This document shows, piece by piece, positions 1 to 54,924 of a DNA stretch of 64,000 nucleotides. The DNA comes from Plotosus lineatus (Eukaryota > Chordata > Actinopteri > Siluriformes > Plotosidae). The translations under genes and the position numbers were made by a program. Each line of letters begins with the position of its first letter. Position 1 is the stretch's first letter. The DNA lies in the NCBI GenBank assembly GCA_024760905.1, contig CM045732.1, forward strand, positions 55,507,996 through 55,571,995. Direction: 5' to 3'. The notes beneath the pieces were generated by a model that ran no database searches, was not told the DNA's origin, and saw nothing but the letters and a program-made list of their open reading frames with translations.

Positions 1-6
1 ACTCAC

Positions 7-160
7 CTCTTCATAGTCTCTGGACATTATTAGTTCCAGTCTTGCATTTGAAAGAGTCTTCCATTTTGTTGCTGATTAGAAATGTGTTGCAGCACTTGAA
101 GAGTCTTTACTGAATCTACAGGCAGAGAGACGGAGCTGGGATTCATGAGATGAAATATCA
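7..160 (-). other. Putative 5' exon of an unidentified gene (donor at left edge)
   Basis: Read on the - strand, this segment ends in AGAG|GTGAGT (donor at 6-1), a strong splice donor. Just before it an ATG at 27-25 opens seven codons reading MSRDYEE into the donor in phase 0. The other two frames stop before the donor, and the same frame has a stop a short way upstream, so most of the segment would be 5' UTR. The acceptor is not certain; several AG candidates lie between 160 and 400. I do not recognise the protein from seven residues. The gene would continue beyond the left edge. Confidence 0.35.
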
Positions 161-1207
161 GGCCATCATAGTCGATGCGCTCAGCCGTGGAGATGATTTT
201 ATTTTTGTTAAAAAAATAATAATAATAAAAACAACAACAAGATGTCTCCAGAAACAAGGGACGAGTTCCTTGGAGATTTCTGATCACCAGTCCGGGTTTC
301 CTGTGGAGAGAAGGGGGATTGAACGAGGACAGCATTGGAACAAAGGCTTGGAGCACCTGTGGTGGAGGGGGGTCTGTTTTATAACATCAGTTTCTCTCTC
401 GAGAAAAAAAAAATGGTCGGGGGGGAGGATTTAACTTCACTTCATAACACCAAGTCTTTATTTCGGGGAGGGTTCACAATCTTTCGTGTCAAACATTAAA
501 CATTAAAGTCTGTACACACACACACACACACACACAAATCCCTGTTTTTCTGTTTTATTCGGCAGCACAGCCGGATCGAGTCAGTCGATATTTCATCAGG
601 GATTTAAAAGAAGCCACAAATGTCGACAGGACGGACTGTGAGCTTTCTGTGAGAAGAAGAAACCGAGCAGATGAAGGATGAGGACAGTCGACTTCACAGC
701 AGTCATGGCAACAGGGATGCGATGATCTCTGAATTTTAATCACATCCCTGTGTGCCCTTTCGGTTTTGTTATTTTTTAAATTTTTGTTGTTATTTATAAT
801 GCAATAAAAACATTCGCAATTTTCCCAGAAATATCCGAAATCGAACGCGATTCGGTCGCCGTGTTGTATTTATAATAATAAACAACCATGTACGGCCTAC
901 AGTTGAGGATCTGTCGAGTGCATTTATATTTTCACCGACTCGTCAATTCGAGCCGTTATTTTTTACCCCTGAGGTAAATAACGGTTATTTCACGGGTGCA
1001 CGCGATTGCTTTTAAGTTTAAATTAATCTGCGGCCGACAACCACTATCGCTCAGGGCCGATTCAGTCGAAAGCTCATTTTCAAACACTGACTATTCAAAG
1101 TTGTGCAGATCACTCAGTAAAACAAAGCATCTGGAAAATACAAGGGTTTCATCATCCCTCGATTAAAATAATGTTATAATCCCCGAGAAATTTACAAGCA
1201 AACTCAC
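161..1207. other. Probable first intron of the left-edge - strand gene
   Basis: This lies between the two putative - strand exons. It holds a (CA)n run at 512-536, A/T-rich stretches and no convincing coding frame on either strand. The short frames here show no recognisable domain. Confidence 0.3.
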
Positions 1208-1440
1208 CTTTTCCAAATCGCTTTCAATGCGCCTTAATGGGTTGCCAAGTCCTCACTAAATTTTCTGAGTTTTAAACATTAGACGGGGAAAAAATAAAAA
1301 AAGGGAAGAAAATGCCAGCTGGGCCCAAAAACAACTCGACGATTGAGGAGTTTCAGGAGCACATGGCAACCCGCGCTATGACGAAACGACGTATGAGAGA
1401 CCACGTGACGGGCAACCCCATCTAGAGGGAACATCTTGGA
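1208..1440 (-). other. Putative non-coding first exon and promoter, - strand
   Basis: The - strand ends here with GGAAAAG|GTGAGTTT, a consensus donor at 1207-1202. Upstream in - orientation (1300-1440) is a CpG-bearing stretch with a CACGTG E-box near 1400. The layout suits a 5' UTR exon and promoter feeding the exon at 7-160. There is no obvious start codon with a long frame. Product unknown; transcription is inferred only from splice signals. Confidence 0.3.
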
Positions 1441-1962
1441 ATAAGTACTGCAATAGACAGGGACAGTCTATTGATTGGATGTGGCTTTCCACGGTTTTCC
1501 CACCTTATCCAGGTTAATGAGATGTCCCAGTCGGGGACTTGGAGAGATCTGTCAGACATGATGTTTGTTCTTCATACAGATTTACAGATGAAGCAGCTGA
1601 AGATTATATTATCCACCTCTAGATATTTATCCTTATTTATTCTCCTAAATTTGCTGCACTCATTTCATTATGTATGAGCTCCTTAAATCATTTTGCATCC
1701 AGTTATGTGTTGCATGATTTTATTTATTTTTTTATATTTACAGGTGTTGAAAATTAATTAACATGCAAAGTATAAGCAATCCGACTGAACAGTCCTTCAT
1801 TAGTTAAAAATCAAGATAAAGCGAACCTTATGTTACAAAGTGAGATAAATATCATCTTGTAGATGCACAACAGCCTGAAAGAGGCCCATTCACTTCCTAG
1901 ACATTAAATAAACATGAAATGCATCGCTATCTCTTGTATATGAGGTGTAATCAATACAGTGG
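1441..1962. other. Intergenic sequence, nothing recognised
   Basis: AT-rich sequence between the left-edge promoter-like segment and the first SINE. Short frames only; no domain, splice pair or RNA gene seen. Positions 1945-1962 form the left target-site duplication of the adjacent SINE. Confidence 0.4.
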
Positions 1963-2314
1963 CAGTGGTGGCCTGGTGGTAAAAGGTTGCTGGATCACAT
2001 TCTAAGGTTGGGGGTTCGAGTCCCACTCTCCACAAGGTTGTCACTGCATTCCCCCCCCCAGTGCAGTTAACTGGGTTATCAAAGGCGGGCCATGTCTCTC
2101 ACTGTCTATGGTGAGAGGTTGATGTAAAAGAACCATTGCTGACTTTCATAAAGAGTAGCTGCATAGCCGTCAGCGTGTTTCTGTCCCTTGCTAAGGGGTT
2201 GTGTCAGGAAGGGCACCCGACGTAAAAACCTATGCCAAGTCAAACATGCAAATCAGATGATTCGCTGTGGCGACCCTTGAAAAAGGAAGAAAGCCAAAAT
2301 TGAAAAAAAAAAAA
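1963..2314 (+). mobile_element. tRNA-derived SINE (family A, full length)
   Basis: The head carries a pol III A-box-like GGTGGCCTGGTGG and a B box GGTTCGAGTCC. A conserved body (CTGGGTTATCAAAGGCGGGCC and AACCATTGCTGACTTTC) and a tail in GTGGCGACCCTTGAAAAAGG follow. It is bounded by an 18-bp target-site duplication beginning GTGTAAT at 1945-1962 and 2315-2332 with about two mismatches. The same family recurs throughout the window. It is not a tRNA gene. Confidence 0.85.
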
Positions 2315-2332
2315 GTGTAATAAATACAATGG

Positions 2333-2726
2333 AACAGAAAAATCTTTCTGAAACCATCTGCTTAACTCCTGTATATGAGTGTCAAATTCTCCTGAACTGA
2401 AAGTCAAATTTCCCTTCACCGGACATGAAGGAATTAGAAAACATCACCATCTTTTCTATTTTGTTAAATTTGTATACTGTACCCGCTTCTGTTTCTTAAC
2501 TCGATCTCAGACTTTTCTACTTTCTATGAATTTGAGCTACATTTCCAGGTAATGCATAGGATTGTTCCTCCTGTCACTTGGATTCATAACAGGGGAATAA
2601 GAGACATTAAGCCTGTCAGCTGGGGAACTTTCAAGAGGGAACTTTTGTATTTGGCCAAAATGAACTGATAATTAAAAATAAAACACATATTCACTAGGGT
2701 ATGAAAATCTTTCATCAACAATGTGA

Positions 2727-2769
<43 letters not shown>

Positions 2770-2799
2770 CACTCACATAAAAAAAAAAAAAAAACTGAA
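2333..2799. other. myct1 3' flank with (CA)n microsatellite
   Basis: Downstream of the - strand myct1 stop codon, so this probably contains its 3' UTR. A (CA)n run at 2727-2773 and an A-rich tract at 2779-2794 lie immediately beyond the stop. No polyadenylation site could be assigned with confidence. Confidence 0.4.
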
Positions 2800-3302
2800 T
2801 CAGGTATTGGTCTCCTGAAAAATATGAATAACGCTGTCATATGCAGGTGGAGGAGTCTGCATAGGAAGGAAGCCCCTCAGACTGCCTTTACCTAACCAGA
2901 ATGATTCTGATTGGCCCATAGACTCAGTGCCAATATTGTCATGAAACAAATCTGTTTGATTCTCATCTTCTTTTTCATCACTGTTCTTTTTCCGCACTGG
3001 GCGAAAAGTGGATGCTTGAAAGCTGGGGCTGCGTCCCAGAACTTCATTAGGATCAACAGACGTCTGTCTCTGAAGGTTTAACACAGCTCTGCTTTGGCTG
3101 TCACTGTTTAGATTGAAGCCATTACTTCTGTAGACACCTAGCTGCCCACTAAGATTGCCAGCAGCTCCAGATGATTGATTAGGATCTGTGTTAATCCTCA
3201 CTGAAGCTCTGTGTCTGGAGATCCATGTTAGGAGGATGAAAATTAGGATTCCAATCAAAAGACCAACAAGCATTGATAAGCAGAAAGCCAGGATCAGCTC
3301 CT
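2800..3302 (-). CDS. myct1: Myc target protein 1 homologue, exon 2 (to stop)
   Basis: This encodes the last 167 residues of a 185-residue protein resembling MYCT1, a small membrane protein known in mammals as a Myc target expressed in endothelium. A hydrophobic span (LILAFCLSMLVGLLIGILIF) follows the splice junction and is followed by a basic WISRHR stop-transfer, giving one membrane segment near residues 20-46. The cytoplasmic tail has family hallmarks: QRQTSVDPNE, SFQASTFRP and PPPAYDSVI, matching QRQASLEQ, SFRASTFHP and PPPAYESII in the human protein as I recall it. The acceptor is TTAATTCAG|AG, and the incoming G completes a GAG codon. The stop codon is at 2802-2800. Confidence 0.88.
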
Positions 3303-3462
3303 CTGAATTAACAAACAAGATGAAACTTTAAATAAATATTGCTAAAAGTAGAATGTGAATGGACCATATTGATTATGGTCAGACTGAAGATATTTCATTT
3401 CCTATTCAATGCCTGACAATTAATTCATGTTAAAATGATACTCAACATACTTAGAGACTTAC

Positions 3463-3517
3463 CAAAATCTAATGTTTTTAGTATTTCCAAAATGGCATTG
3501 TTTTCATTTGCAGCCAT
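3463..3517 (-). CDS. myct1: Myc target protein 1 homologue, exon 1 (start)
   Basis: On the - strand an ATG at 3517-3515 begins MAANENNAILEILKTLDF and ends TTTG|GTAAGT at 3463, a consensus donor. The 55 nt leave one base, which pairs with AG at the start of exon 2 to give glutamate. The short N-terminus ahead of one membrane span fits the shorter form of mammalian MYCT1 (about 187 residues; 185 here). The gene is divergent from syne1, as the human pair is. Confidence 0.82.
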
Positions 3518-4241
3518 AATGCAAACTAATAGAAAAGCAAACACATGCGGTCAAATCCCAGAGAAAGATCAGAGCACTTAGAAACACTTTTTCTCAAGGA
3601 GGCTGGTTCTTTTTTTTTTTTTTTTTTTTGCAAAGACGGAAGCTTTGCCGTCATTCTTCCTGCCCTTCTACTTATAAAATGAGCAAATCCTTCGCTTATC
3701 TGTGTGGGACAGAATACTAAAGGAACAGAGCTGCTTCCTATTGCATCATTTCCTTTGTTTCAGTAAATACAATACAATGGCTTTATGCCTCTCTTTTGCT
3801 ATAATGAAGATTTCAGCTCAACAAGACATGAAAAGTGTGTGGATAAAGAAACTAAAGTGGTCGCCTACACTGTTATTTTAAGAAAGATTAACTAGAGCAT
3901 GGTTTTCCTCAGTATATTAAATAAAGTGGCCTTGAAAAGTGATGCCTGTAAAGTAATAGATGTTTTACAGTTCATGTACCTAGAAGTTCTTATTTTTAAA
4001 TAGCTTTCGTATAACCTGTTTTTTTTTTTTTTTTTGCAAGTCACTTAAAAGCCATCCATAAAGTCATATTTTGTCTTTGGTGTTTATTCTGACTGGTATT
4101 AAATGTAGTGTTTAATCATTACTAAATCAATGGCTTGATAATGGAAAGCACTTGATCAGGTGTGTTCAGTGAACATGTGCACTGATTTTCCAGTGTGTGA
4201 GATACATTTGCTCTCTAGCGACACCTATTGACTATTTTACT
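3518..4241. other. myct1 upstream / intergenic
   Basis: Sequence upstream of myct1, with a T tract near 3610-3629 and another at 4020-4035. It should include the myct1 promoter and 5' UTR, but no TATA box or CpG cluster stands out. No other gene seen. Confidence 0.35.
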
Positions 4242-4877
4242 CTATAAACCAGAGGCCCCCAAACTTTTTCCTGCGAGGGCCACATAACTTTTCCCTTCTC
4301 TGATGGGGTCCGAGGTCAGTTTGTAACAGAAAAATTGTGACAATCACAGGGCTGCCTAAACATAAACATGTCTTGTTTTCCAGTAAGCCACACATAAACA
4401 AATATTAGTAACCCTTTCTGGGACCTTTACAGAAAAAAGTCAGGAAATATCATTCAAAAAACAACAACAACAACAACAACAAAAAAAACACTGCTTGCTA
4501 TCAGTTGTGCAACCCGAAAGCCGCCCAAACAGACGACTGGTTCAGCCAAGCCTGGCATACAAATGTATTCTCCTGAGCTAACAGTCCACTTTTTAGCTTT
4601 GAGAGTTTGTCTACTCGCATTTGGCCTTGCAAGCGACCATACTCGTCTTTGTGACGGGATTCAGAGTGTCGGCGCAGATTGTATTCTTTGAATACCGCCA
4701 CTGCCTCTTGGTAGATGATACAAACAAAGTTTTCTTTGCACTGAACAAAACAAAACAAAAAAAGAACAGTTTGTCCACTGCAGGTTAAATACCCTGCATT
4801 CTGAATCAAATTTTCTCTTCCATAACTTTTTCACCATTATTCTGTTCTATTTGACTGGGGAGAGTCCAGGATTTTTG

Positions 4878-4927
4878 TTTCGGGGTGGGGTGGGGGGGGT
4901 GGGGTGGGGGTGGGGGGGTGGGGGGGT
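4878..4927 (+). repeat. G-rich tract
   Basis: A run of G blocks (three to eight Gs) separated mostly by single T residues inside the hAT element. It has the composition of a strong potential G-quadruplex on the + strand. Confidence 0.7.
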
Positions 4928-4995
4928 TTGGTTTCAGATAGGGGCACAGACAACAGAAGGGTGGAATAGAATATCATGTTCTAGGTGTGTATTAG

Positions 4996-5338
4996 GGGCA
5001 GTGGTGGTCTAGTGGATAGGGCGCAGGATCGTTGATCCTAAGGTTGGGGGTTCGAGTTCCCACAGGGTTGTCACTGTCCCCCCAGTGCAACTAACTGTCT
5101 AACTAATCAAAGGTGGGCCATGTCTCTCACTGTCTATGGTGAGAGGCATGTAAAAGCACCATTGCTGACTTTCGTAAAGAGTAGTCTGCAAAGTCGTTAG
5201 CGTGTTTCTGTCCCTTGCTAAAGTGTTGTGACAGGAAGGGCATCCGACGTAAAAATCTATGCCAAAACAAACGTGCGAGTCAGATGATTCGCTGTGGTGA
5301 CTCCCGAGAAAAGGGAAAAAGCCGAAAGGAAGAAAGAA
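4996..5338 (+). mobile_element. tRNA-derived SINE (family A) nested in hAT
   Basis: Full-length copy with head GGTGGTCTAGTGG, B-box region GGTTCGAGTTCC, the shared body and tail GTGGTGACTCCCGAGAAAAG. A 13-bp duplication AGGTGTGT(A/T)TTAG lies at 4983-4995 and 5339-5351. Confidence 0.85.
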
Positions 5339-5585
5339 AGGTGTGTTTTAGTCTTGATTGTGTGGCCAGACTAAAAAAAAGTAATCATAATGCGTCTCTG
5401 GTATTGTTCAGGGGGCCGGGCCAAATTTGGAGATGGGCCGTATCCGGCCCGCGGGCCATAGTTTGGGGACCACTGCTATAAACAAACTAGAACACATTAC
5501 TCTATTGCAAAAGATCTGGTCTTTTCTTGTGAGTTCACTGAAAAACTGGAGTCTTTCTCAAATCTTCTTTTATTTTTTTACTCGT

Positions 5586-5855
<270 letters not shown>

Positions 5856-6035
5856 ACTATAATGATCTTGCTCAAAGTGTTTACTGCAATGCCGCCCATA
5901 CAGGTGAAATTTAACTCTTTCTTATAATAGAAGTGGACACTGCCAAACCAGTAATTGCAAGAGTCGCATGCATATCCTTTAAAAACATTCTGGGGGCTTG
6001 TAAACCTCTTTTTGTATCGGACTGTCTGCTGTCAA

Positions 6036-6384
6036 AAGGGAAGTGGTGGCCTGGTGGTAAAGGGCGCTGGATCGCTGATCCTAAGGTTGGGGGTTTGAGC
6101 CCCACTCTGCACAAGGTTGTCACTGTCCTCCCAGTGCACTAACTGGGTTATCAAAGGTGGGCCATGTCTCTCACTGTCTATGGTGAGAGGCATGTAAAAG
6201 AACCATTGCTGACTTTCGTAAAGAGTAGCTGCAAAGCCGTCAGTGTGTTTCTGTCCCTTGCTAAAGGGTTGTGACAGGAAGGGCATCCGATGTAAAAAAC
6301 TCTGCCAAATCAAACGTGCGAATCAGATGATTCACTGTGGCGACCCCTGAAAAAGGGAAAAAGCCGAACGGAAAAGAAGAAAAT
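6036..6384 (+). mobile_element. tRNA-derived SINE (family A, full length)
   Basis: Complete copy from AGTGGTGGCCTGGTGG to the GCCGAACGGAAAAGAAGA tail. An exact 13-bp duplication TGTCTGCTGTCAA flanks it at 6023-6035 and 6385-6397, so the boundaries are firm. Confidence 0.9.
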
Positions 6385-6426
6385 TGTCTGCTGTCAAGCA
6401 GAATTTGCTCTAGTAATGATTCCTGG

Positions 6427-6437
6427 TCACACACACA

Positions 6438-6480
<43 letters not shown>

Positions 6481-6494
6481 ACACACACACACAC

Positions 6495-6526
<32 letters not shown>

Positions 6527-6528
6527 CA

Positions 6529-6564
<36 letters not shown>

Positions 6565-6574
6565 CACACACACA
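6427..6574 (+). repeat. (CA)n microsatellite
   Basis: About 150 bp of CA repeats with scattered interruptions (ATA, AACA, GACAAA). It generates long Thr-His or Cys-Val frames that are not genes. Confidence 0.95.
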
Positions 6575-7130
6575 AGTAAATGGTTGCAAAAAAAATAAAG
6601 ATAGTAGAATAATTTATAATAAATAATTCATAAATGTTAATATGTTAGCGCCACACTTTTAACAGTAAAGAGAACACCAGATCCGAGCTGTCAGGTTTAA
6701 ATAACGCAGGCTGCACCCACAGGAGGTTCTAATCATTGGCACCTTATCTTTATCTCACATACGTGTTTCTAATTTTATGCACGTGAAATTGGGATAAATG
6801 TCAGAGTGTAAATACTTTTCCATAGATTTGAGCAGATTTTTTTCCCTGTATTAATATGAAAGAAATGACTTATATAATCTGTTGAAGTATAGGCCCATCA
6901 TTATCATGAGCAATCAAAGTTGTTGAAATGTTTGGTTTTGGTAAAATATGTTTTTAAAATGTATTCAACTATTTTCCGAACTATTTAATCGCACCGGGGT
7001 CGCGAGCTGTCTGGTGCCTAATTTAGCTGAATATAGGCAAAGACTTGTTAGACTACCAGAAGGGTTTAAAAAATAAATAATTTCCATGAGCTGTACTTCA
7101 CATGACTGTAAGAGTATGGCGTGAATCATA
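6575..7130. other. Intergenic, nothing recognised
   Basis: AT-rich single-copy-looking sequence with short frames only. No domain, repeat end or RNA gene recognised. Confidence 0.35.
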
Positions 7131-7136
7131 CATTAG

Positions 7137-7472
7137 TTTTGCGGCACAGTTTTCGCATTGTTTCTTGGAAGTCGAGCAAGAAGGTCCTGGGTTCAATTCT
7201 CAGCTTGAGTATGTCTGTATAGAATTTACATGTTCTTCCCATTCTTACATGGGTTTCCTCCGAGTACTCTGGTTTCCTCCCACAGTCAAAAACATGCACT
7301 GTTTCTGACTGGCTCTTCCAAATAACCTTTAGGTATGAGAGTGAGTGTGAATGGTTGTGTGAGTGTTGGCCTGGCAAGATGTCCAGGATGGGCCTCGCCC
7401 AGATTTGGCTGCGATTGGCTCCAGCCTCAATTGACCTTAATTAGGAATAAGTGGCATAGAAAATGAATGAAT
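7137..7472 (+). repeat. Mermaid-like tRNA-derived repeat
   Basis: This has the chain of landmarks of the common fish repeat I would call Mermaid-like: AGCAAGAAGGTCCTGGGTTC, GGGTTTCCTCC, GGTTTCCTCCCACAGTC, then TTAATTAGGAATAAGTGG and a GAATGAATTAATG tail. Divergent and probably old. The family name is from memory. Confidence 0.65.
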
Positions 7473-7486
7473 TAATGTTTCTTCTC

Positions 7487-7697
7487 TGGTGGCATGGTGG
7501 CTAGTGGTTAGCATGTCCATCTCACAGCAAGAAGGTCCTAGAGTTGAGTCCTGAACTTTGTTTGTTTCTTTCTGTGTGGGGTTTGTATGTCCTCCATGTG
7601 CTATCATGAGTTTCCTCCAGGTACACTGGTTTCCTCCCACAGTCGAAAAACATACTCATTAGGCTAATGGGCTGCTTCAAACTGCACCCTGTGTGTG

Positions 7698-7761
<64 letters not shown>

Positions 7762-7845
7762 GGCCCTGAGATGATCTGGCAAGCTATTCAGTGTATACGT
7801 GTCTTTGTCCAGTTTCAGCTGAGATCGTCTCCAGTCTCTAAGTGA
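7487..7845 (+). repeat. Mermaid-like repeat with internal (GT)n
   Basis: The head GGTGGCTAGTGGTTAGC, CACAGCAAGAAGGTCCTAG and GTTTCCTCCCACAGTCG identify a second copy in the same orientation. A (GT)n run at 7690-7760 has grown inside it. Confidence 0.65.
7690..7760 (+). repeat. (GT)n microsatellite
   Basis: About 70 bp of GT repeats with one GC interruption. Confidence 0.95.
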
Positions 7846-7967
7846 GTGAGTTTTTTTTACCCCACACATTCTCCTGGCATGCTTCTTTAATTCTGGTCTC
7901 AAATTTCCATCCGTAGCCAAATGATATGAGTATTATAGCAAAAAATAATAATTTTAATTAATTTGAG

Positions 7968-8385
7968 CATGATGCACTGCTTGCAAGTCCGCGTCCCAGC
8001 AAGAAGGTCCTGGGTTTGATTACTGGGCTCAGGCAGTTAGGTGCCAGCCTCCCCACGACCCTAAAACGAGCTGAGATAATTTTCTGTGGCACAGATGGGA
8101 TTTGAGTTTTGATGATTTGAAATTGATGGTGTGAGCAGGGTGGCACTGTGACTGGCACGGCCGCCTCACAGCAAGAAGGCCTGGGTTCGATTCCCTGGCT
8201 CTGGGTGTTTCTGCATGGAGTTTGCATGTTCTCCCTGTGTTTGCCTGGGTTTCCTCCACCTACCCTGGTACAGCCTGGCGAGTTGTTGAGGGTGCTCCAC
8301 CCTTGCCCACAGCCGACTGAAGATGGGCAGCAGCCTCCCCGCGACCCTAAGTAGAATTAAGGGCTTAAAAATGAATGCGTGAATG
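7968..8385 (+). repeat. Two further Mermaid-like fragments in tandem
   Basis: A short copy (about 7968-8090) with CAGCAAGAAGGTCCTGGGTTTG joined to a CCTCCCCACGACCCTA tail is followed by a longer copy (about 8125-8385) with GGCACGGCCGCCTCACAGC, GTTTGCATGTTCTCCCTG and a GAATGCGTGAATGA tail. Confidence 0.65.
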
Positions 8386-8454
8386 ATAGTGTAAATAAAG
8401 TATGTGCTTAGAAAGAAAATCGATTTTTCTTGCACATAGAATGTTTTTTTTTTT

Positions 8455-8770
8455 TTTTTTTTTACCGGTAGATGGCGTCAGTTCGCGTTCAGGTGGGTGA
8501 TTTGTAACGTTGTTACACTGTTACCATGACAACCCGAGTACTACAGGCTACCTCGCGCTTTACTGCGAGACCGAGAACACGACAGGATGAGTCAGCTGCT
8601 ACAGATATATATTTATATATTATCTTCCGAAAGATGAAATCACAACTAATGGCGACATTTGGAAAAGGTGACTGTTTTAAAGGTTTCTTATTTTCCTTTA
8701 TAATTTCTTTTGAGTGCGTGTTTCCCGAGCTGGTCCGAACTTCAGCACGAGCGGTACAGGTGGGACAGGG
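8455..8770 (+). promoter_or_regulatory. Unassigned CpG-bearing segment upstream of syne1
   Basis: Unlike its AT-rich and repetitive flanks, this stretch has many CpGs (TCGCGCTTTACTGCGAGACCGAGAACACGACA), a TGAGTCA AP-1-like site near 8588, and two donor-like junctions (GGAAAAG|GTGACT near 8667 and GGTACAG|GTGGGA near 8760). It could be an upstream non-coding first exon or promoter of syne1, but it shows no long frame. Confidence 0.25.
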
Positions 8771-8895
8771 AGGTCTGTTTATTCAGTCTCCTGTAAACTC
8801 TTTATTTATAAACTCAAAAGAGTCCACTTGAAATCAGGTTTATGGAGTTTATACAAATATGAAACACACTGATTCACATGCGAAAGGAATCCATC

Positions 8896-8916
8896 TCTCT
8901 CTCTCTCTCTCGCTCG

Positions 8917-8948
<32 letters not shown>

Positions 8949-8993
8949 GTCTCTCTCTCTCTCTCTTGTTCGTTCTCTCTCTGTCTCTCTCTG

Positions 8994-9026
<33 letters not shown>

Positions 9027-9028
9027 TG

Positions 9029-9092
<64 letters not shown>

Positions 9093-9137
9093 GTCTCTCT
9101 CTCTCTCTCTTGTTCGTTCTCTCTCTGTCTCTCTCTG

Positions 9138-9185
<48 letters not shown>

Positions 9186-9204
9186 TGTCTCTCTCTCTCT
9201 CTTG

Positions 9205-9248
<44 letters not shown>

Positions 9249-9289
9249 GTCTCACTCTCTCACTCTGTCTCTCTTTCTCTATCTCTATC

Positions 9290-9322
<33 letters not shown>

Positions 9323-9459
9323 GTTTCTCTCTCTTTCTCTATCTTTGTCACTCTCTCTCTCTCTCTTTCTTTCTGTGTCTCTCTTTCTCTATCTCTGTCA
9401 ATCTTCCTCTCTCTCTCTGTGTGTCTGTCTCTCTTTCTCTATCTCTATCATTCTCTCTT

Positions 9460-9490
<31 letters not shown>

Positions 9491-9716
9491 GTATCCATCC
9501 CTCTCTCTGTCATTCTCTCTCTGTCTCTTTCTATCTCTTTTTCTCCCTCTTCTCTCACCCTGTCTCTCATTCTCTCCCTCTCTCTCTCTTTCACTCTCTC
9601 ACTGTCCCTCTGTCTCTCCCCCTTTCCTCCACCCTCTGTCCCACCCCTCTCCCTCTATTCTCTCTTTCTCTCTGTCTCTTTCTGCTTCTATCTCTTCCTC
9701 TCTCACTCTCTCTTAG
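8896..9716 (+). repeat. Approximately 820-bp CT-rich polypyrimidine tract
   Basis: Near-continuous (CT)n with GT, TT and CA variants. A longer-period block containing TTGTTCGTT recurs near 8966, 9026, 9110 and 9202, so part of the tract has expanded as a higher-order unit. All long frames through it (Ser-Leu or Arg-Glu repeats) are artefacts. It ends about 250 bp upstream of the syne1 promoter region. Confidence 0.95.
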
Positions 9717-9964
9717 TCTGTGTCAGAGTGAGAGAGTCGGTTGTAGTTTCACATCTGTATTTTGTAATGAGGAAGGAAGATACACTTTATGCAAACAGTA
9801 CAAATGCAGCCTTTGTTTTTAATCAGGCTACTAAAACATAATAAACATATATGATTTATGCATATTTCAAATAAATATTTATTTATAATAGAACAAGTGT
9901 GCCAATAGATTATATCTGTACCATGCATTGTGCACCATGCAGAGGACTTTATTTCCTCTATCTA

Positions 9965-10220
9965 TAGAGTGACAGGAAGAAGGCACGTGATTGGACACCA
10001 AGGCTTATGCGACTGGGGCCGGAAAAGAAAACTGCGTTCTCATTGGATGCTCTGCAGCAGCAAATCAAGTTCCTGGACCCGTGCATGAGAGAGAGAGAGA
10101 GCAAGGTTGAGAGAACTGCAGAAGGAGTATAACAGAGATGCCCTCCTGAGAGTGAAGTGCAGTTGCTGTTCTGCTGAGTGCTTGGCAAGTTGTGGTAAAG
10201 CACCACAGAAGAACAGTACC
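9965..10220 (+). promoter_or_regulatory. syne1: syne1 proximal promoter and 5' UTR
   Basis: Immediately upstream of the first coding ATG are a CACGTG E-box (9984-9989) fused to an inverted CCAAT box (ATTGG, 9990-9994), a second ATTGG (10042-10046) and a GA run (10087-10101). No TATA box is apparent. The 5' UTR probably starts between about 10070 and 10110. An in-frame ATG at 10107 could extend the protein by 38 residues, but the 10221 ATG has a better context (ACCATGG) and gives the length expected from human nesprin-1. Confidence 0.55.
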
Positions 10221-54860
<44,640 letters not shown>

Positions 54861-54894
54861 GTACAGTTCATACAATTTATATTTTATATGCCCT

Positions 54895-54924
54895 TTGGTG
54901 TCTCAGTGGTGTAGTGGATAGCAC
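54895..54924 (+). repeat. Left piece of a Mermaid-like repeat split by a retrotransposon
   Basis: The head TTGGTGTCTCAGTGGTGTAGTGGATAGCAC stops at the gypsy LTR. It continues at 63712 with GCACGTCCACAAAGAAGGTCC. The GCAC at 54921-54924 is the left target duplication. Confidence 0.75.

Larger units (their letters stand above)
4250..5475 (-). mobile_element. hAT DNA transposon remnant (BED-type), with nested SINE
   Basis: The ends are inverted: left CAGAGGCCCCCAAACTTT, and right end in reverse complement CAGTGGTCCCCAAACTAT. An exact 8-bp duplication CTATAAAC flanks it (4242-4249 and 5476-5483), as expected of hAT insertions. A - strand fragment (about 4530-4700) reads YNLRRHSESRHKDEY and LRRH/QLK-type residues like the N-terminal zinc-finger region of GTF2IRD2/ZBED-related hAT transposases. 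The DDE catalytic core is absent, so the copy is non-autonomous. A family-A SINE is inserted at 4996-5338, so it is younger than the hAT. Confidence 0.85.

Noticed and set aside
1963..2314. tRNA gene
   Set aside because: A- and B-box-like motifs are present, but the copies have SINE bodies, tails and target duplications and do not fold as complete tRNAs.
8806..9841. Very long frames (Ser-Leu or Arg-Glu rich) across 8.8-9.8 kb
   Set aside because: They are translations of the CT/GA microsatellite in all frames; no start context, splice sites or domain.
10107..10220. Upstream in-frame ATG as the syne1 start
   Set aside because: It would add 38 cysteine-containing residues without counterpart; the 10221 ATG has a better context and gives the conserved 43-residue span to the end of exon 2.
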